A DNA stretch of 20,129 nucleotides from JANNHK01 sp034408875 (GTDB taxonomy: Bacteria > Actinomycetota > Acidimicrobiia > IMCC26256 > PALSA-610). Below, piece by piece: positions 7,977-14,117 of this stretch. Each line of letters begins with the position of its first letter. The stretch's first letter is position 1. Position numbers and translations under genes: made by a program. The stretch covers positions 1 to 20,129 of the forward strand of contig JAWXCJ010000082.1 of NCBI GenBank assembly GCA_034408875.1, in the 5' to 3' direction. The notes below the pieces were generated by a model. That model saw only the letters and a list, made by a program, of their open reading frames with translations, made no database searches and was not told where the DNA came from.

Positions 7977-8114
7977 CTACGACGCCCCGGCCACCCCTCC
8001 GTGCCGTCGCGCGATGAGCGCGATCAGGCCGGCGCCCACGCCGATCACGATCGCCACGAACCCGGCAGCCGGCACGCCGACGATCAGGAGTCGGGTGACG
8101 ACGCGTTGCGGCAT
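7977..8114 (-). CDS. Small single-span membrane protein, 45 aa
   Basis: Not matched to a named family. The product is MPQRVVTR, then a continuous hydrophobic stretch (about residues 9-35) rich in Val, Ile, Gly and Ala, then a basic turn ARRHGG and a short tail. This is one transmembrane helix with positive charges on both sides. ATG 8114 is well supported: on the minus strand GGAAGGA lies 7 nt before it, the clearest Shine-Dalgarno in the window, and the 22 extra upstream codons of the open frame cover this ribosome site. The gene ends 11 bp before the LpdA-like flavoprotein, so the two are probably co-transcribed; a membrane anchor or partner for the quinone reductase is an attractive guess only. 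Confidence 0.65.
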   Translation of the reverse strand: MPQRVVTRLLIVGVPAAGFVAIVIGVGAGLIALIARRHGGVAGAS

Positions 8115-8141
8115 GCCGGGATCCTTCCAGAGGGTGCTGTG

Positions 8142-8175
8142 CCTATACGACGCACGAGCGGGAAATTTCGGTTCC
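8142..8175 (-). promoter_or_regulatory. Candidate promoter of the membrane protein-lpdA-epimerase unit
   Basis: On the minus strand TATAGG (8147-8142) sits about 28 nt before the ATG at 8114 and could be a -10 without a good -35. Overlapping it, GGAACC (8175-8170), a 17-nt spacer and CGTC (8152-8149) match the general layout of ECF sigma factor promoters. Which one is used cannot be decided by eye. Confidence 0.3.
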
Positions 8176-8180
8176 GCCAC

Positions 8181-8186
8181 TAGCGT
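8181..8186 (+). promoter_or_regulatory. Leaderless-type -10 (TAGCGT) of the GalT-like gene
   Basis: TAGCGT ends 8 nt before the GTG at 8195, and there is no Shine-Dalgarno in between. The same TAGCGT-N8-start arrangement precedes the S9 peptidase gene. It supports GTG 8195 as the true start. Confidence 0.4.
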
Positions 8187-8194
8187 GCCCGGGC

Positions 8195-9064
8195 GTGCCT
8201 GATTTGCGTGTCGACATCCTGACCGGCGACCAGGTCATCGTCGCGCCCGGACGGGCGACCCGCCCCGACACGTTCCGCGTCCCGGCCGCGCCGGCGCTCC
8301 CCGCGGCAGTCGCGACGTGCCCGTTCTGTCCGGGCAACGAGCACGAGACGCCCCCCGAGGTGTTCCGCACCGGCCCCGGTGCGCCGGACACGCCGGGGTG
8401 GCGGGTGCGGGTCGTGCCGAACCTCTACCCGATCCTGCCCGGCGCGCACGAGGTCGTGATCCTGTCTCCCGCGCACGACCACTCGCTCGCCCAGCTCGAC
8501 GACGGCGCCGCGCGTGAATTGTTCCAGGTGATGCGCGATCGCGTCGTGCACCACGTCGAGGTCGGGTGCGCGTACGTGCAGGCGTTCGTGAACCACGGCC
8601 GCGCCGCGGGCGCGTCGATCGAGCACCCGCACGGCCAAGTCATCGGCCTGAGCGAAGTTCCGCCGCGCGTCGCGGCGCTGACCGACTGCCTCGACGCCGC
8701 GGTCGACGAGGTGCGCGGCACTCCCCTGTTGCTCCGCGACAACGACGTCGTCGTGTGGTCGCCGCCCGCCGCCATCACGCCGTCGGCCGTGCGCATCGCG
8801 CTCCCGGCGGCTCGCGCCCGCTTCGAGCAGTGCGACGACGACACTGTCGGCGCGACCGCGCTGGCGACGCGCGACGCGGTCCGGGCAATCGACACCGTGT
8901 TCGGCGACGTTTCGTACAACGTCGTCGTACAACAGGGGCCGCGCTGGTGGGTCGACATCGTTCCGCGGATGACGGTGCGCGCCGGATTCGAGTTGGGTAC
9001 GGGCCTGCACGTCAACCCTGTCCGCCCCGAAGATGCCGCCGCGGCGCTGCGCGAGGCGTTGTGA
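8195..9064 (+). CDS. GalT-like nucleotidyltransferase (HIT superfamily)
   Basis: A 289-aa protein of the galactose-1-phosphate uridylyltransferase branch of the HIT superfamily. It has the zinc-type CPFC (Cys42, Cys45) followed by PGNE, and the active-site segment SIEHPHGQ (residues 141-148), in which His146 would form the covalent nucleotidyl intermediate and Gln148 is the usual partner. Other conserved pieces are RVVPNLYPIL (72-81) and VNHGRAAGAS. It is shorter than Escherichia coli GalT (about 348 aa), and relatives act on other sugar phosphates or on ADP-glucose, so the exact substrate is open. It heads a tight three-gene unit with an SRPBCC protein and an LLM-class oxidoreductase, joined by GTGA overlaps, which is not a Leloir pathway context. 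Confidence 0.8.
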   Translation: MPDLRVDILTGDQVIVAPGRATRPDTFRVPAAPALPAAVATCPFCPGNEHETPPEVFRTGPGAPDTPGWRVRVVPNLYPILPGAHEVVILSPAHDHSLAQLDDGAARELFQVMRDRVVHHVEVGCAYVQAFVNHGRAAGASIEHPHGQVIGLSEVPPRVAALTDCLDAAVDEVRGTPLLLRDNDVVVWSPPAAITPSAVRIALPAARARFEQCDDDTVGATALATRDAVRAIDTVFGDVSYNVVVQQGPRWWVDIVPRMTVRAGFELGTGLHVNPVRPEDAAAALREAL

Positions 9065-9501
9065 AGCTCAAGGTCGGCATCACGATCGCGGCCGCGCCCG
9101 AAGCCGTATGGGCTGCGATCGAACCGATCGAACGGCACGTCGACTGGATGGCCGATGCGGTGTCGATCACGTTCACGAGTCCGGACCACCGCGGTGTCGG
9201 AACCACCTTCGACTGCGTCACCAAGGTCGGGCCGTTCCGCACCACCGACCGCATGACCGTGACCGAATGGAAGCCCAATGAGGCGATGGGCATCGAGCAC
9301 CGCGGCGCCGTCACCGGCCGCGGGCGGTTCGAACTGAAATCGAAGTTCGGCGGCCGCACCCGCTTCACCTGGGCCGAGGAACTGCGGTTCCCCTGGTGGA
9401 TGGGCGGGCCCATCGGCGCGCTCGCGGCCAAGCCGGTCCTGCGCGCGATCTGGAAGCGGAATCTTGCGGGACTAGCCACCCTTGTAACGTCCGGCCGGTG
9501 A
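9061..9501 (+). CDS. SRPBCC (START/polyketide cyclase-like) family protein
   Basis: A 146-aa protein with the SRPBCC hydrophobic-pocket fold. The pattern is typical: an initial strand KLKVGITIAAAPEAVWAAIEPI, a helix and turn with HVDWM, alternating strands (GVGTTFDCVTKVGPFRTTDRMTVTEW), and a long C-terminal amphipathic helix PVLRAIWKRNLAGLATLV. Family members bind lipids, polyketides or other hydrophobic ligands, or act as small cyclases; no ligand can be named. The start is GTG 9061, inside the stop of the upstream GalT-like gene (GTGA), and its own stop overlaps the next gene in the same way. The reading frame is open further upstream but that part lies within the GalT-like gene. Confidence 0.78.
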   Translation: MKLKVGITIAAAPEAVWAAIEPIERHVDWMADAVSITFTSPDHRGVGTTFDCVTKVGPFRTTDRMTVTEWKPNEAMGIEHRGAVTGRGRFELKSKFGGRTRFTWAEELRFPWWMGGPIGALAAKPVLRAIWKRNLAGLATLVTSGR

Positions 9502-10475
9502 CCAACAACTACGCCGTGAGTGTTGCCGGGCTGCAGACGCTCGGCGCGCAGATGTCGCTCGACGTTGCCCGCGAGGCTGACACGCTCGGCTACTCGTCAA
9601 TCTGGGCGGCCGAAGCGAACGCCGCGGAAGCGCTGTCGTTGCTCGGCGCGATCAGTCAGGCGACAACCCGCGCGGGCGTCGGCACCGGCGTGCTCGCACT
9701 CCAACTGCGTACGCCGCCGCTGCACGCGATGGGCGGCGCCACCCTGCAACAACTCGTCGGCGACGACAGGCCCGTGTACCTCGGCATCGGTATCTCGTCG
9801 CCCGCGGTCGCGGGTCAGTGGCACGGCGCGGGGTACGGCGACCGGCCGATCGCGCAGGTGCGGGAGTTTGTGGCGCTGCTGCGCGAGTGCCTGTCGGGCG
9901 AGACCGTCAGCTTCGAAGGCGACTTCTACAAGGTCTCCCGCTTCCGCCTCGGCATCCGGTTGGGCGAGCGCAAGCCGAAGATCGTCGTCGCCGCACTCAA
10001 CGAGCAGATGCTGCGCCTCGCGGGCGAGATCGCCGACGGGGTGCTCCTCAACTACCTCCCCGCGGCACTGGTGCCGTGGTGCGTGGAGCGCATCCGCGAG
10101 GGCGGCGCCGCCGAGGTATACGCGTTCGTGCACTGCGCGGTGACCGACCGCGACCGGTACGCCGAGTCGGCCCGCAAGGACCTGCTGAGCTACGCCGTCG
10201 TCGACGCGTACGCGAACCAGTTCGCGCGCGCCGGGTTCGCCGACGACGTCGAGAAGTTCCGCGAGCTCTGGAAGGCACGCGACCGCGAGGGCGCCCTCGC
10301 CGCGATCGGCGACGGCTGGGTCGACGCCATTCAGATCATGGGCGACGCCGACCACGTGCGCGGCGCGGTCAAGGCCTACGCCGACGCGGGCGTCGACATG
10401 CCGATCGTGTTCGCCATCCCGTGGGGCGAAGACCGCCGGGCGACAGTGAGCAACACGCTGCAAGCCCTGGCGTGA
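9498..10475 (+). CDS. LLM-class (luciferase-like) oxidoreductase, probably F420-dependent
   Basis: A 325-aa TIM-barrel protein of the bacterial luciferase superfamily. Visible family features are EADTLGYSSIWAAEANAAEA early on, the segment GVGTGVLALQLRTPPLHAMGGATLQQL, a GIGISSPAVAGQWHG loop, and the sugar-phosphate/flavin-binding region PKIVVAALNEQMLRLAGEIADGVLLNYLP. In actinobacteria this subgroup mostly uses coenzyme F420, for example in mycobacterial reductases and dehydrogenases; use of FMN cannot be excluded. The substrate is unknown. The start is GTG 9498, overlapping the SRPBCC stop by 4 bp. The C-terminus lies 6 bp before a perfect inverted repeat at 10482-10524. Confidence 0.82.
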   Translation: MTNNYAVSVAGLQTLGAQMSLDVAREADTLGYSSIWAAEANAAEALSLLGAISQATTRAGVGTGVLALQLRTPPLHAMGGATLQQLVGDDRPVYLGIGISSPAVAGQWHGAGYGDRPIAQVREFVALLRECLSGETVSFEGDFYKVSRFRLGIRLGERKPKIVVAALNEQMLRLAGEIADGVLLNYLPAALVPWCVERIREGGAAEVYAFVHCAVTDRDRYAESARKDLLSYAVVDAYANQFARAGFADDVEKFRELWKARDREGALAAIGDGWVDAIQIMGDADHVRGAVKAYADAGVDMPIVFAIPWGEDRRATVSNTLQALA

Positions 10476-10481
10476 AATCGG

Positions 10482-10524
10482 GTTTGAAGCTAAGTGGCCG
10501 CTGAGCGGCCACTTAGCTTCAAAC
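10482..10524. terminator. Perfect 21-bp inverted repeat between convergent genes
   Basis: Arms 10482-10502 and 10504-10524 are exact reverse complements separated by one base, beginning GTTTGAAGC and ending GCTTCAAAC. In RNA this gives a hairpin of about 19 bp with a 5-nt loop. It lies between the convergent LLM oxidoreductase gene (+) and enoyl-CoA hydratase gene (-), so a bidirectional terminator is likely. There is no run of T after either arm; U-less terminators are reported in actinobacteria. Confidence 0.65.
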
Positions 10525-10531
10525 ACATCAT

Positions 10532-11302
10532 TCAGCGGCCGGTGAACGTCGCCTTGCCCGGACCGTGTTCCCGGAACGATTCGACGCCGATGCGAGCGTC
10601 GTCTGTTCCAAAGACGTCACACCAGGCGGCGGCTTCGATGTCGAGCCCGGCGGCGAGTCCGGTGTCAATGGCGCGCTTGGCGAGGCCCATCGCGACAACT
10701 GCCCCGGCGCCGAGTTCGGCGGCCCAGGCGATGGCATTGTCCTCGACCTCGTCGGTGGGTACGACCCGGTCGACCAACCCGATCGCGAGCGCTTCGTCGG
10801 CCTTCACCTGCCGTCCGCTCCAAATCAGTTCCTTGGCCCGGGCCACACCGACGAGGCGCGGCAACCGTTGCGTGCCGCCCGCGCCCGGAATGATGCCGAG
10901 CAGGATCTCGGGCTGACCAACCCGCGTCCGGTCGGCCACGACGCGGAGATCGCACGCCATCGCGAGTTCGAGCCCGCCGCCGAGCGCGTAGCCGCGGATC
11001 GCGGCGATGACGGGCCGTGGGATCGCCGCGACCGCGTCGAACGCCTCGCGGAACGCGACGCCGATCACCCGTGCCGCGTCCTGGCCACCGAACTCGGAGA
11101 TGTCGGCGCCCGCGGCGAGCGCCTTCTCACTACCCGCGACGACGACCGCCTTGACTGTGCTGTCGGCGGCTACGGCAGTGGCCGCGTCGCGCAACGCGCC
11201 GAGCATCGCGATCGAGAGTGGGTTCATCGGCGGGCGGTTCAGGCGCAGGAGCGCGACGCCGGCCGCGGGGTGCTCGGTGAGCACGAGTGGTTCCTCGGAC
11301 AT
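10532..11302 (-). CDS. Enoyl-CoA hydratase/isomerase (crotonase fold)
   Basis: A 256-aa crotonase. The oxyanion-hole segments are AGADISEF (residues 64-71) and GYALGGGLELAMACDLR (104-120). Both catalytic glutamates of hydratases appear present: Glu132 in GQPEILLG and Glu158 in RAKELIWSG, followed by the GAGGTQRLPR motif. It should hydrate a trans-2-enoyl-CoA in beta-oxidation or a related pathway. ATG 11302 starts the conserved N-terminus (SEEPLVLTEHPAAGVALLRLNRP); the upstream open frame belongs to meaB in another frame. It is the last gene of a unit with nifU and meaB, 11 bp after the meaB stop, and ends 7 bp from the inverted repeat at 10482-10524. Confidence 0.88.
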   Translation of the reverse strand: MSEEPLVLTEHPAAGVALLRLNRPPMNPLSIAMLGALRDAATAVAADSTVKAVVVAGSEKALAAGADISEFGGQDAARVIGVAFREAFDAVAAIPRPVIAAIRGYALGGGLELAMACDLRVVADRTRVGQPEILLGIIPGAGGTQRLPRLVGVARAKELIWSGRQVKADEALAIGLVDRVVPTDEVEDNAIAWAAELGAGAVVAMGLAKRAIDTGLAAGLDIEAAAWCDVFGTDDARIGVESFREHGPGKATFTGR

Positions 11303-11313
11303 GGCCCCGGAGA

Positions 11314-12249
11314 TTAGGTGAGGAGCGCGTCGGCGGCCGCGTACGGGTCGCTCCGGCGCGATGCGACGGCGTCGACCAGTGCGTCGAACTCGGGTCCGGA
11401 CGCGAGCGCGTCGGTGCGTTCGAGCAGTCGTTCGGCGACGATGGCACGCAGCTCCGCCCGCGTGCGGTCGCGGCGCCGGACCTCGAGCCGCCCCTCGGCC
11501 GACAGGTGGGCACGGTGCTGACCGATCGCGCCCCACAACTCGTCGACACCTTCACCTGTGGTCGCGACCGTCCGCACGATCGGTGGCCGCCAGTCGGTGG
11601 CGCCCGACAGTTCGAGCATGCCTTCGAGGTCGCGCACCGCGTCGCTCACGCCCGGGCGGTCGGCCTTGTTGACGACGAAGATGTCGGCGATCTCCAGGAG
11701 CCCGGCCTTCGCGGCCTGCACCGCGTCGCCCCAACCGGGGTTCACGACGACGATAGTCGTGTCGGCCTGGCCCGCGATCTCGACTTCGACCTGGCCGACA
11801 CCGACCGTCTCGACGACGATCCACGGCTTGCCGACGGCGTCGAGCACGCGCACGGCTTGCGGTGTCGCCACCGCGAGCCCGCCGAGGTGCCCGCGCGTGG
11901 CCATCGAACGGATGAACACACCGAGGTCGGTGGCGTGTTGCTGCATGCGGACGCGGTCGCCGAGGATGGCGCCGCCGCTGAACGGGCTGCTCGGGTCGAT
12001 TGCGAGCACACCGACTTCGTCGCCGGTGGCGCGGATCGCGCCGACGAGTTGGTCGGTGAGCGTGCTCTTGCCGCTGCCGGGCGCGCCGGTGATGCCGACC
12101 AGCCACGCGTTCCCGGTCTTTGGGTGCAGTTGGGCGACGGCGGACCGCGCGTCGGGGCCGCCTTGTTCGACAAGGGAGATGAGCTTGGCGACGGCGACCC
12201 GGTCGCCGCCGAGGGCGCGCTCGACGAGCGCGGTCGCGACGGGAGTCAT
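11314..12249 (-). CDS. meaB: Methylmalonyl-CoA mutase-associated GTPase MeaB (ArgK/LAO family)
   Basis: A 311-aa G3E-family P-loop GTPase that protects and reloads adenosylcobalamin on methylmalonyl-CoA mutase. Walker A is GITGAPGSGKST (residues 52-63). The family-specific segment DPSSPFSGGAILGDRVRM carries the Mg-binding and switch residues, ETVGVGQVEVEI is the switch II-type region, and VVNKADRPG is the base-recognition NKxD motif. The C-terminal part holds the dimerisation arm. ATG 12249 gives the full family length. No mutase gene lies in the window, but the acyl-CoA carboxylase subunit at 2969-4723 would fit the same propionyl-CoA to succinyl-CoA route. It lies 12 bp after nifU and 11 bp before the crotonase, so one transcript is likely. 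Confidence 0.92.
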   Translation of the reverse strand: MTPVATALVERALGGDRVAVAKLISLVEQGGPDARSAVAQLHPKTGNAWLVGITGAPGSGKSTLTDQLVGAIRATGDEVGVLAIDPSSPFSGGAILGDRVRMQQHATDLGVFIRSMATRGHLGGLAVATPQAVRVLDAVGKPWIVVETVGVGQVEVEIAGQADTTIVVVNPGWGDAVQAAKAGLLEIADIFVVNKADRPGVSDAVRDLEGMLELSGATDWRPPIVRTVATTGEGVDELWGAIGQHRAHLSAEGRLEVRRRDRTRAELRAIVAERLLERTDALASGPEFDALVDAVASRRSDPYAAADALLT

Positions 12250-12261
12250 GCGCGCCGCGGG

Positions 12262-12543
12262 TTACTCGTTGTTGTCGGCGACGACCTCGGTGATGCCCGG
12301 GACGCGGTCCATGATGATCCGCTCGACGCCGGCCTTCAGCGTCATCGTCGACACCGGGCATGTGCCGCAGGCGCCGACGAGCGTCACGTGGACGACGAAG
12401 TCCTCGTCGATGCCGTTGAAGACGATGTCGCCGCCGTCGCTCTGGAGGGCAGGGCGAATCGCCTCGATGGCTTCGAGGACTCCCTCCTCCATACCCTCGA
12501 ACTCAGGACCTTCGAGGTACGGGGTGGCGAGATCGGACGACAT
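12262..12543 (-). CDS. NifU C-terminal-like iron-sulfur scaffold protein
   Basis: A 93-aa protein consisting of a single NifU C-terminal (Nfu) domain. The domain core reads EAIEAIRPALQSDGGDIVF (residues 25-43), and the cluster-binding C-x2-C is in GACGTCPVS (Cys59, Cys62). Homodimers of this domain bind and hand over a [4Fe-4S] cluster to client enzymes. There are no other domains. It is the first gene of a unit with meaB and a crotonase; the connection to those is not obvious since neither is an Fe-S protein. The leader is about 45-50 nt if the candidate ECF-type promoter at 12592-12618 is used, and no strong Shine-Dalgarno is seen before ATG 12543. Confidence 0.88.
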   Translation of the reverse strand: MSSDLATPYLEGPEFEGMEEGVLEAIEAIRPALQSDGGDIVFNGIDEDFVVHVTLVGACGTCPVSTMTLKAGVERIIMDRVPGITEVVADNNE

Positions 12544-12589
12544 CGGGGCAGCTCCGAAACGGGGGCGACGGGGTGAGGTGTCAGAGATT

Positions 12590-12618
12590 GGAACACCACC
12601 AGTATCGCAGGTGTTCCC
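12590..12618 (-). promoter_or_regulatory. Possible ECF (SigH/SigR-type) promoter of the nifU-meaB unit
   Basis: On the minus strand GGGAACA (12618-12612), a 16-nt spacer and TGTT (12595-12592) resemble the actinobacterial thiol-stress sigma promoter layout GGGAAYA-N16/17-CGTT. The same bases form an 8-bp inverted repeat (12590-12597 and 12610-12617), and an alternative extended -10, TGCGATACT, lies between the arms. It is about 50 nt before the NifU-like start. Confidence 0.33.
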
Positions 12619-12650
12619 GGCAGTTCCCTGCAGACCCGCCGAACGACAGA

Positions 12651-12715
12651 CAAAAGGAAGACCCCCAGGTCGCTGCGGTCGGCGGGGGAGTCGAACCGCA
12701 GCGATTCTGGGGGTC
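12651..12715 (-). terminator. Intrinsic terminator with a long two-part stem
   Basis: On the minus strand GACCCCCAG/CTGGGGGTC (plus-strand arms 12707-12715 and 12660-12668) encloses a small internal loop and then CGCTGCGGT/ACCGCAGCG (12695-12703 and 12671-12679), with a 15-nt loop. It is followed by TTCCTTTTG (12659-12651), a U-rich tail. This is the likely end of transcripts reading through murA, or of a small RNA in this gap. Confidence 0.65.
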
Positions 12716-12780
12716 CAGCGTCACTTGCTGCCTACGGAGGGCTCGACCGCCCGTCACCCTCCGCATTCGCCCGTGGCGCC
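12651..12780 (-). ncRNA. Candidate structured RNA downstream of murA (two hairpins)
   Basis: The 315-bp gap 12544-12858 has no convincing gene. On the minus strand it holds two consecutive hairpins, each with a 15-nt loop: CGGAGGG/CCCTCCG (plus-strand arms 12735-12741 and 12757-12763) and the terminator stem described at 12651-12715. The first loop is G-rich and contains GGCGG; the second is C-rich and contains CCGCC, so a 5-bp loop-loop contact is possible. It may be a free small RNA or only the structured 3' end of the murA mRNA. No promoter is convincing and it matches no RNA family I recognise; the second loop contains GGTTCGACTCC, which looks like a tRNA T-loop, but no cloverleaf forms. 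Confidence 0.3.
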
Positions 12781-12858
12781 CTTCTGTATTGGTAAGACGC
12801 CGGCCGCGTAGAACTGGTTGCGTCGCGATCCAGGAATCTTGCGTACTCGTTGCAACGG

Positions 12859-14115
12859 CTACGCGAGGCGTTCGACGTCGGCACCCAACGCGCGCAGCGT
12901 TCCTGGCAGATCGTGGTAACCGCGGTCGATGTGCTGACACTCGTGCACGACGGTTTCGCCTTCCGCGACCAGACCGGCCAACACGAGTGCGGCACCGGCG
13001 CGCACGTCGGAGGCGGCGACGGGTGCGCCCGAGAGCGCGGCTCCCCCCCGCACGACCGCGTGGCGACCTTCGGTGCGTACGTCGGCACCCATGCGCGCCA
13101 ACTCGTCGACGAACTGGAAGCGGCCGTCGTAGATGTTCTCGGTCACGATCGCGCTGCCTTCACCCGCCGCGAGCAGCGCAACGGCCATGGGCATGAAGTC
13201 GGTCGCGAACCCCGGGTGCGGCAGCGTCGCGATGTCGACGGCGCGGAGCCGTTTCGAACTCATCGCCCACAAACCGTCGGGCGTGGGCGAGATACGCATG
13301 CCCATCTCGCACAACTTCATGGCGACGATCTCGACGTGTTCGAGTCGCGTGCCGACAAGTTCCACTTCGCCGCCGGCGATGCCGCACGCCATGAGGAGGG
13401 TGCCGCCTTCAATGCGGTCGGCCATGATCTCGCTGTCGACGGCCGAGAGGGTGTCGACGCCTTCGATCTCCACTGTCGACGTGCCCGCGCCGACGACTTG
13501 CGCGCCCATGCGGTCGAGGAACGCGGCGAGGTCGGTGACTTCGGGTTCGCGGGCCGCGTTTTCGATGACGGTTGTGCCTTTGGCGAGCACGGCTGCACAC
13601 ATCAGGTTCTCGGTTGCACCGACTGACGGGAACTCGAGGACGAGCCGAGCGCCGTAGAGGCCGTCGGCGCGCGCTTCGACAAGCCCGTGCTGCACGTCGA
13701 TGTGAGCGCCCATCGCTTCGAGGCCCCGCAGGTGCATGTCGACCTTGCGGCTTCCTATGTTGTCGCCGCCGGGGAGCGCGACCCGGGCGGAGCCGGTGCG
13801 GGCCAGGAGGGGTCCGAGCACGTTGAACGAGGCCCGCATGCGGGACACGAGCTCGTAGGGCGCCTCGGGTGTGAGTTCGCCGGAGGCGTCGATCACGACT
13901 TCGTCGTCGCGCACTTCGACGCGGGCCCCGATGGCGCGCAGTAGGTCGATCATGACCTCGAGGTCGAGCACGTAGGGCATGTTGCGCAGCGTCGTAATGC
14001 CGGGGGCGAGCAACGCGGCCGCCATCTGTTTGGTGCCGGCGTTCTTGGTCGCGCCCGACACCGTGACGCGCCCGCTCAGCGGGCCGTTCGGACGGACTCG
14101 GTACCTCGTCGCCAC
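12859..14115 (-). CDS. murA: UDP-N-acetylglucosamine 1-carboxyvinyltransferase MurA, Asp variant
   Basis: A 418-aa enolpyruvyl transferase that adds phosphoenolpyruvate to UDP-GlcNAc in the first committed step of peptidoglycan synthesis. Conserved sites are Lys-Asn in GATKNAGTKQMA (N-terminal substrate binding), the ATDFMPMAVAL region containing the catalytic Asp equivalent to Asp305 of E. coli, and HIDRGYHDLPGTLRALGA at the C-terminus. The loop that carries the nucleophilic Cys115 in E. coli reads PGGDNIGSRKVDMH here, so Cys is replaced by Asp, as in mycobacterial MurA, where the change gives natural fosfomycin resistance. GTG 14115 lies 2 bp after the stop of the upstream crotonase and gives the expected N-terminus ATRYRVRPNGPLSG. 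It is the last gene of a possible five-gene unit. Confidence 0.94.
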   Translation of the reverse strand: MATRYRVRPNGPLSGRVTVSGATKNAGTKQMAAALLAPGITTLRNMPYVLDLEVMIDLLRAIGARVEVRDDEVVIDASGELTPEAPYELVSRMRASFNVLGPLLARTGSARVALPGGDNIGSRKVDMHLRGLEAMGAHIDVQHGLVEARADGLYGARLVLEFPSVGATENLMCAAVLAKGTTVIENAAREPEVTDLAAFLDRMGAQVVGAGTSTVEIEGVDTLSAVDSEIMADRIEGGTLLMACGIAGGEVELVGTRLEHVEIVAMKLCEMGMRISPTPDGLWAMSSKRLRAVDIATLPHPGFATDFMPMAVALLAAGEGSAIVTENIYDGRFQFVDELARMGADVRTEGRHAVVRGGAALSGAPVAASDVRAGAALVLAGLVAEGETVVHECQHIDRGYHDLPGTLRALGADVERLA

Positions 14116-14117
14116 GG

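Noticed and set aside
12660..12720. tRNA-like T-loop GGTTCGACTCC on the minus strand
   Set aside because: The flanking bases do not make a five-pair T-stem, there is no matching acceptor or anticodon arm, and the motif sits in the loop of a long hairpin.
12651..12780. Assignment of the post-murA structure to the 6C RNA family
   Set aside because: Two hairpins are present, but only one loop has a C-run (five C), whereas 6C RNAs have C-runs in both loops.
12775..12845. tRNA-like stretch on the plus strand (TTGGTAAGACG followed by CCGG...CTGG)
   Set aside because: The apparent anticodon loop is ten bases, the T-arm does not pair properly and the acceptor ends do not match, so no cloverleaf forms.
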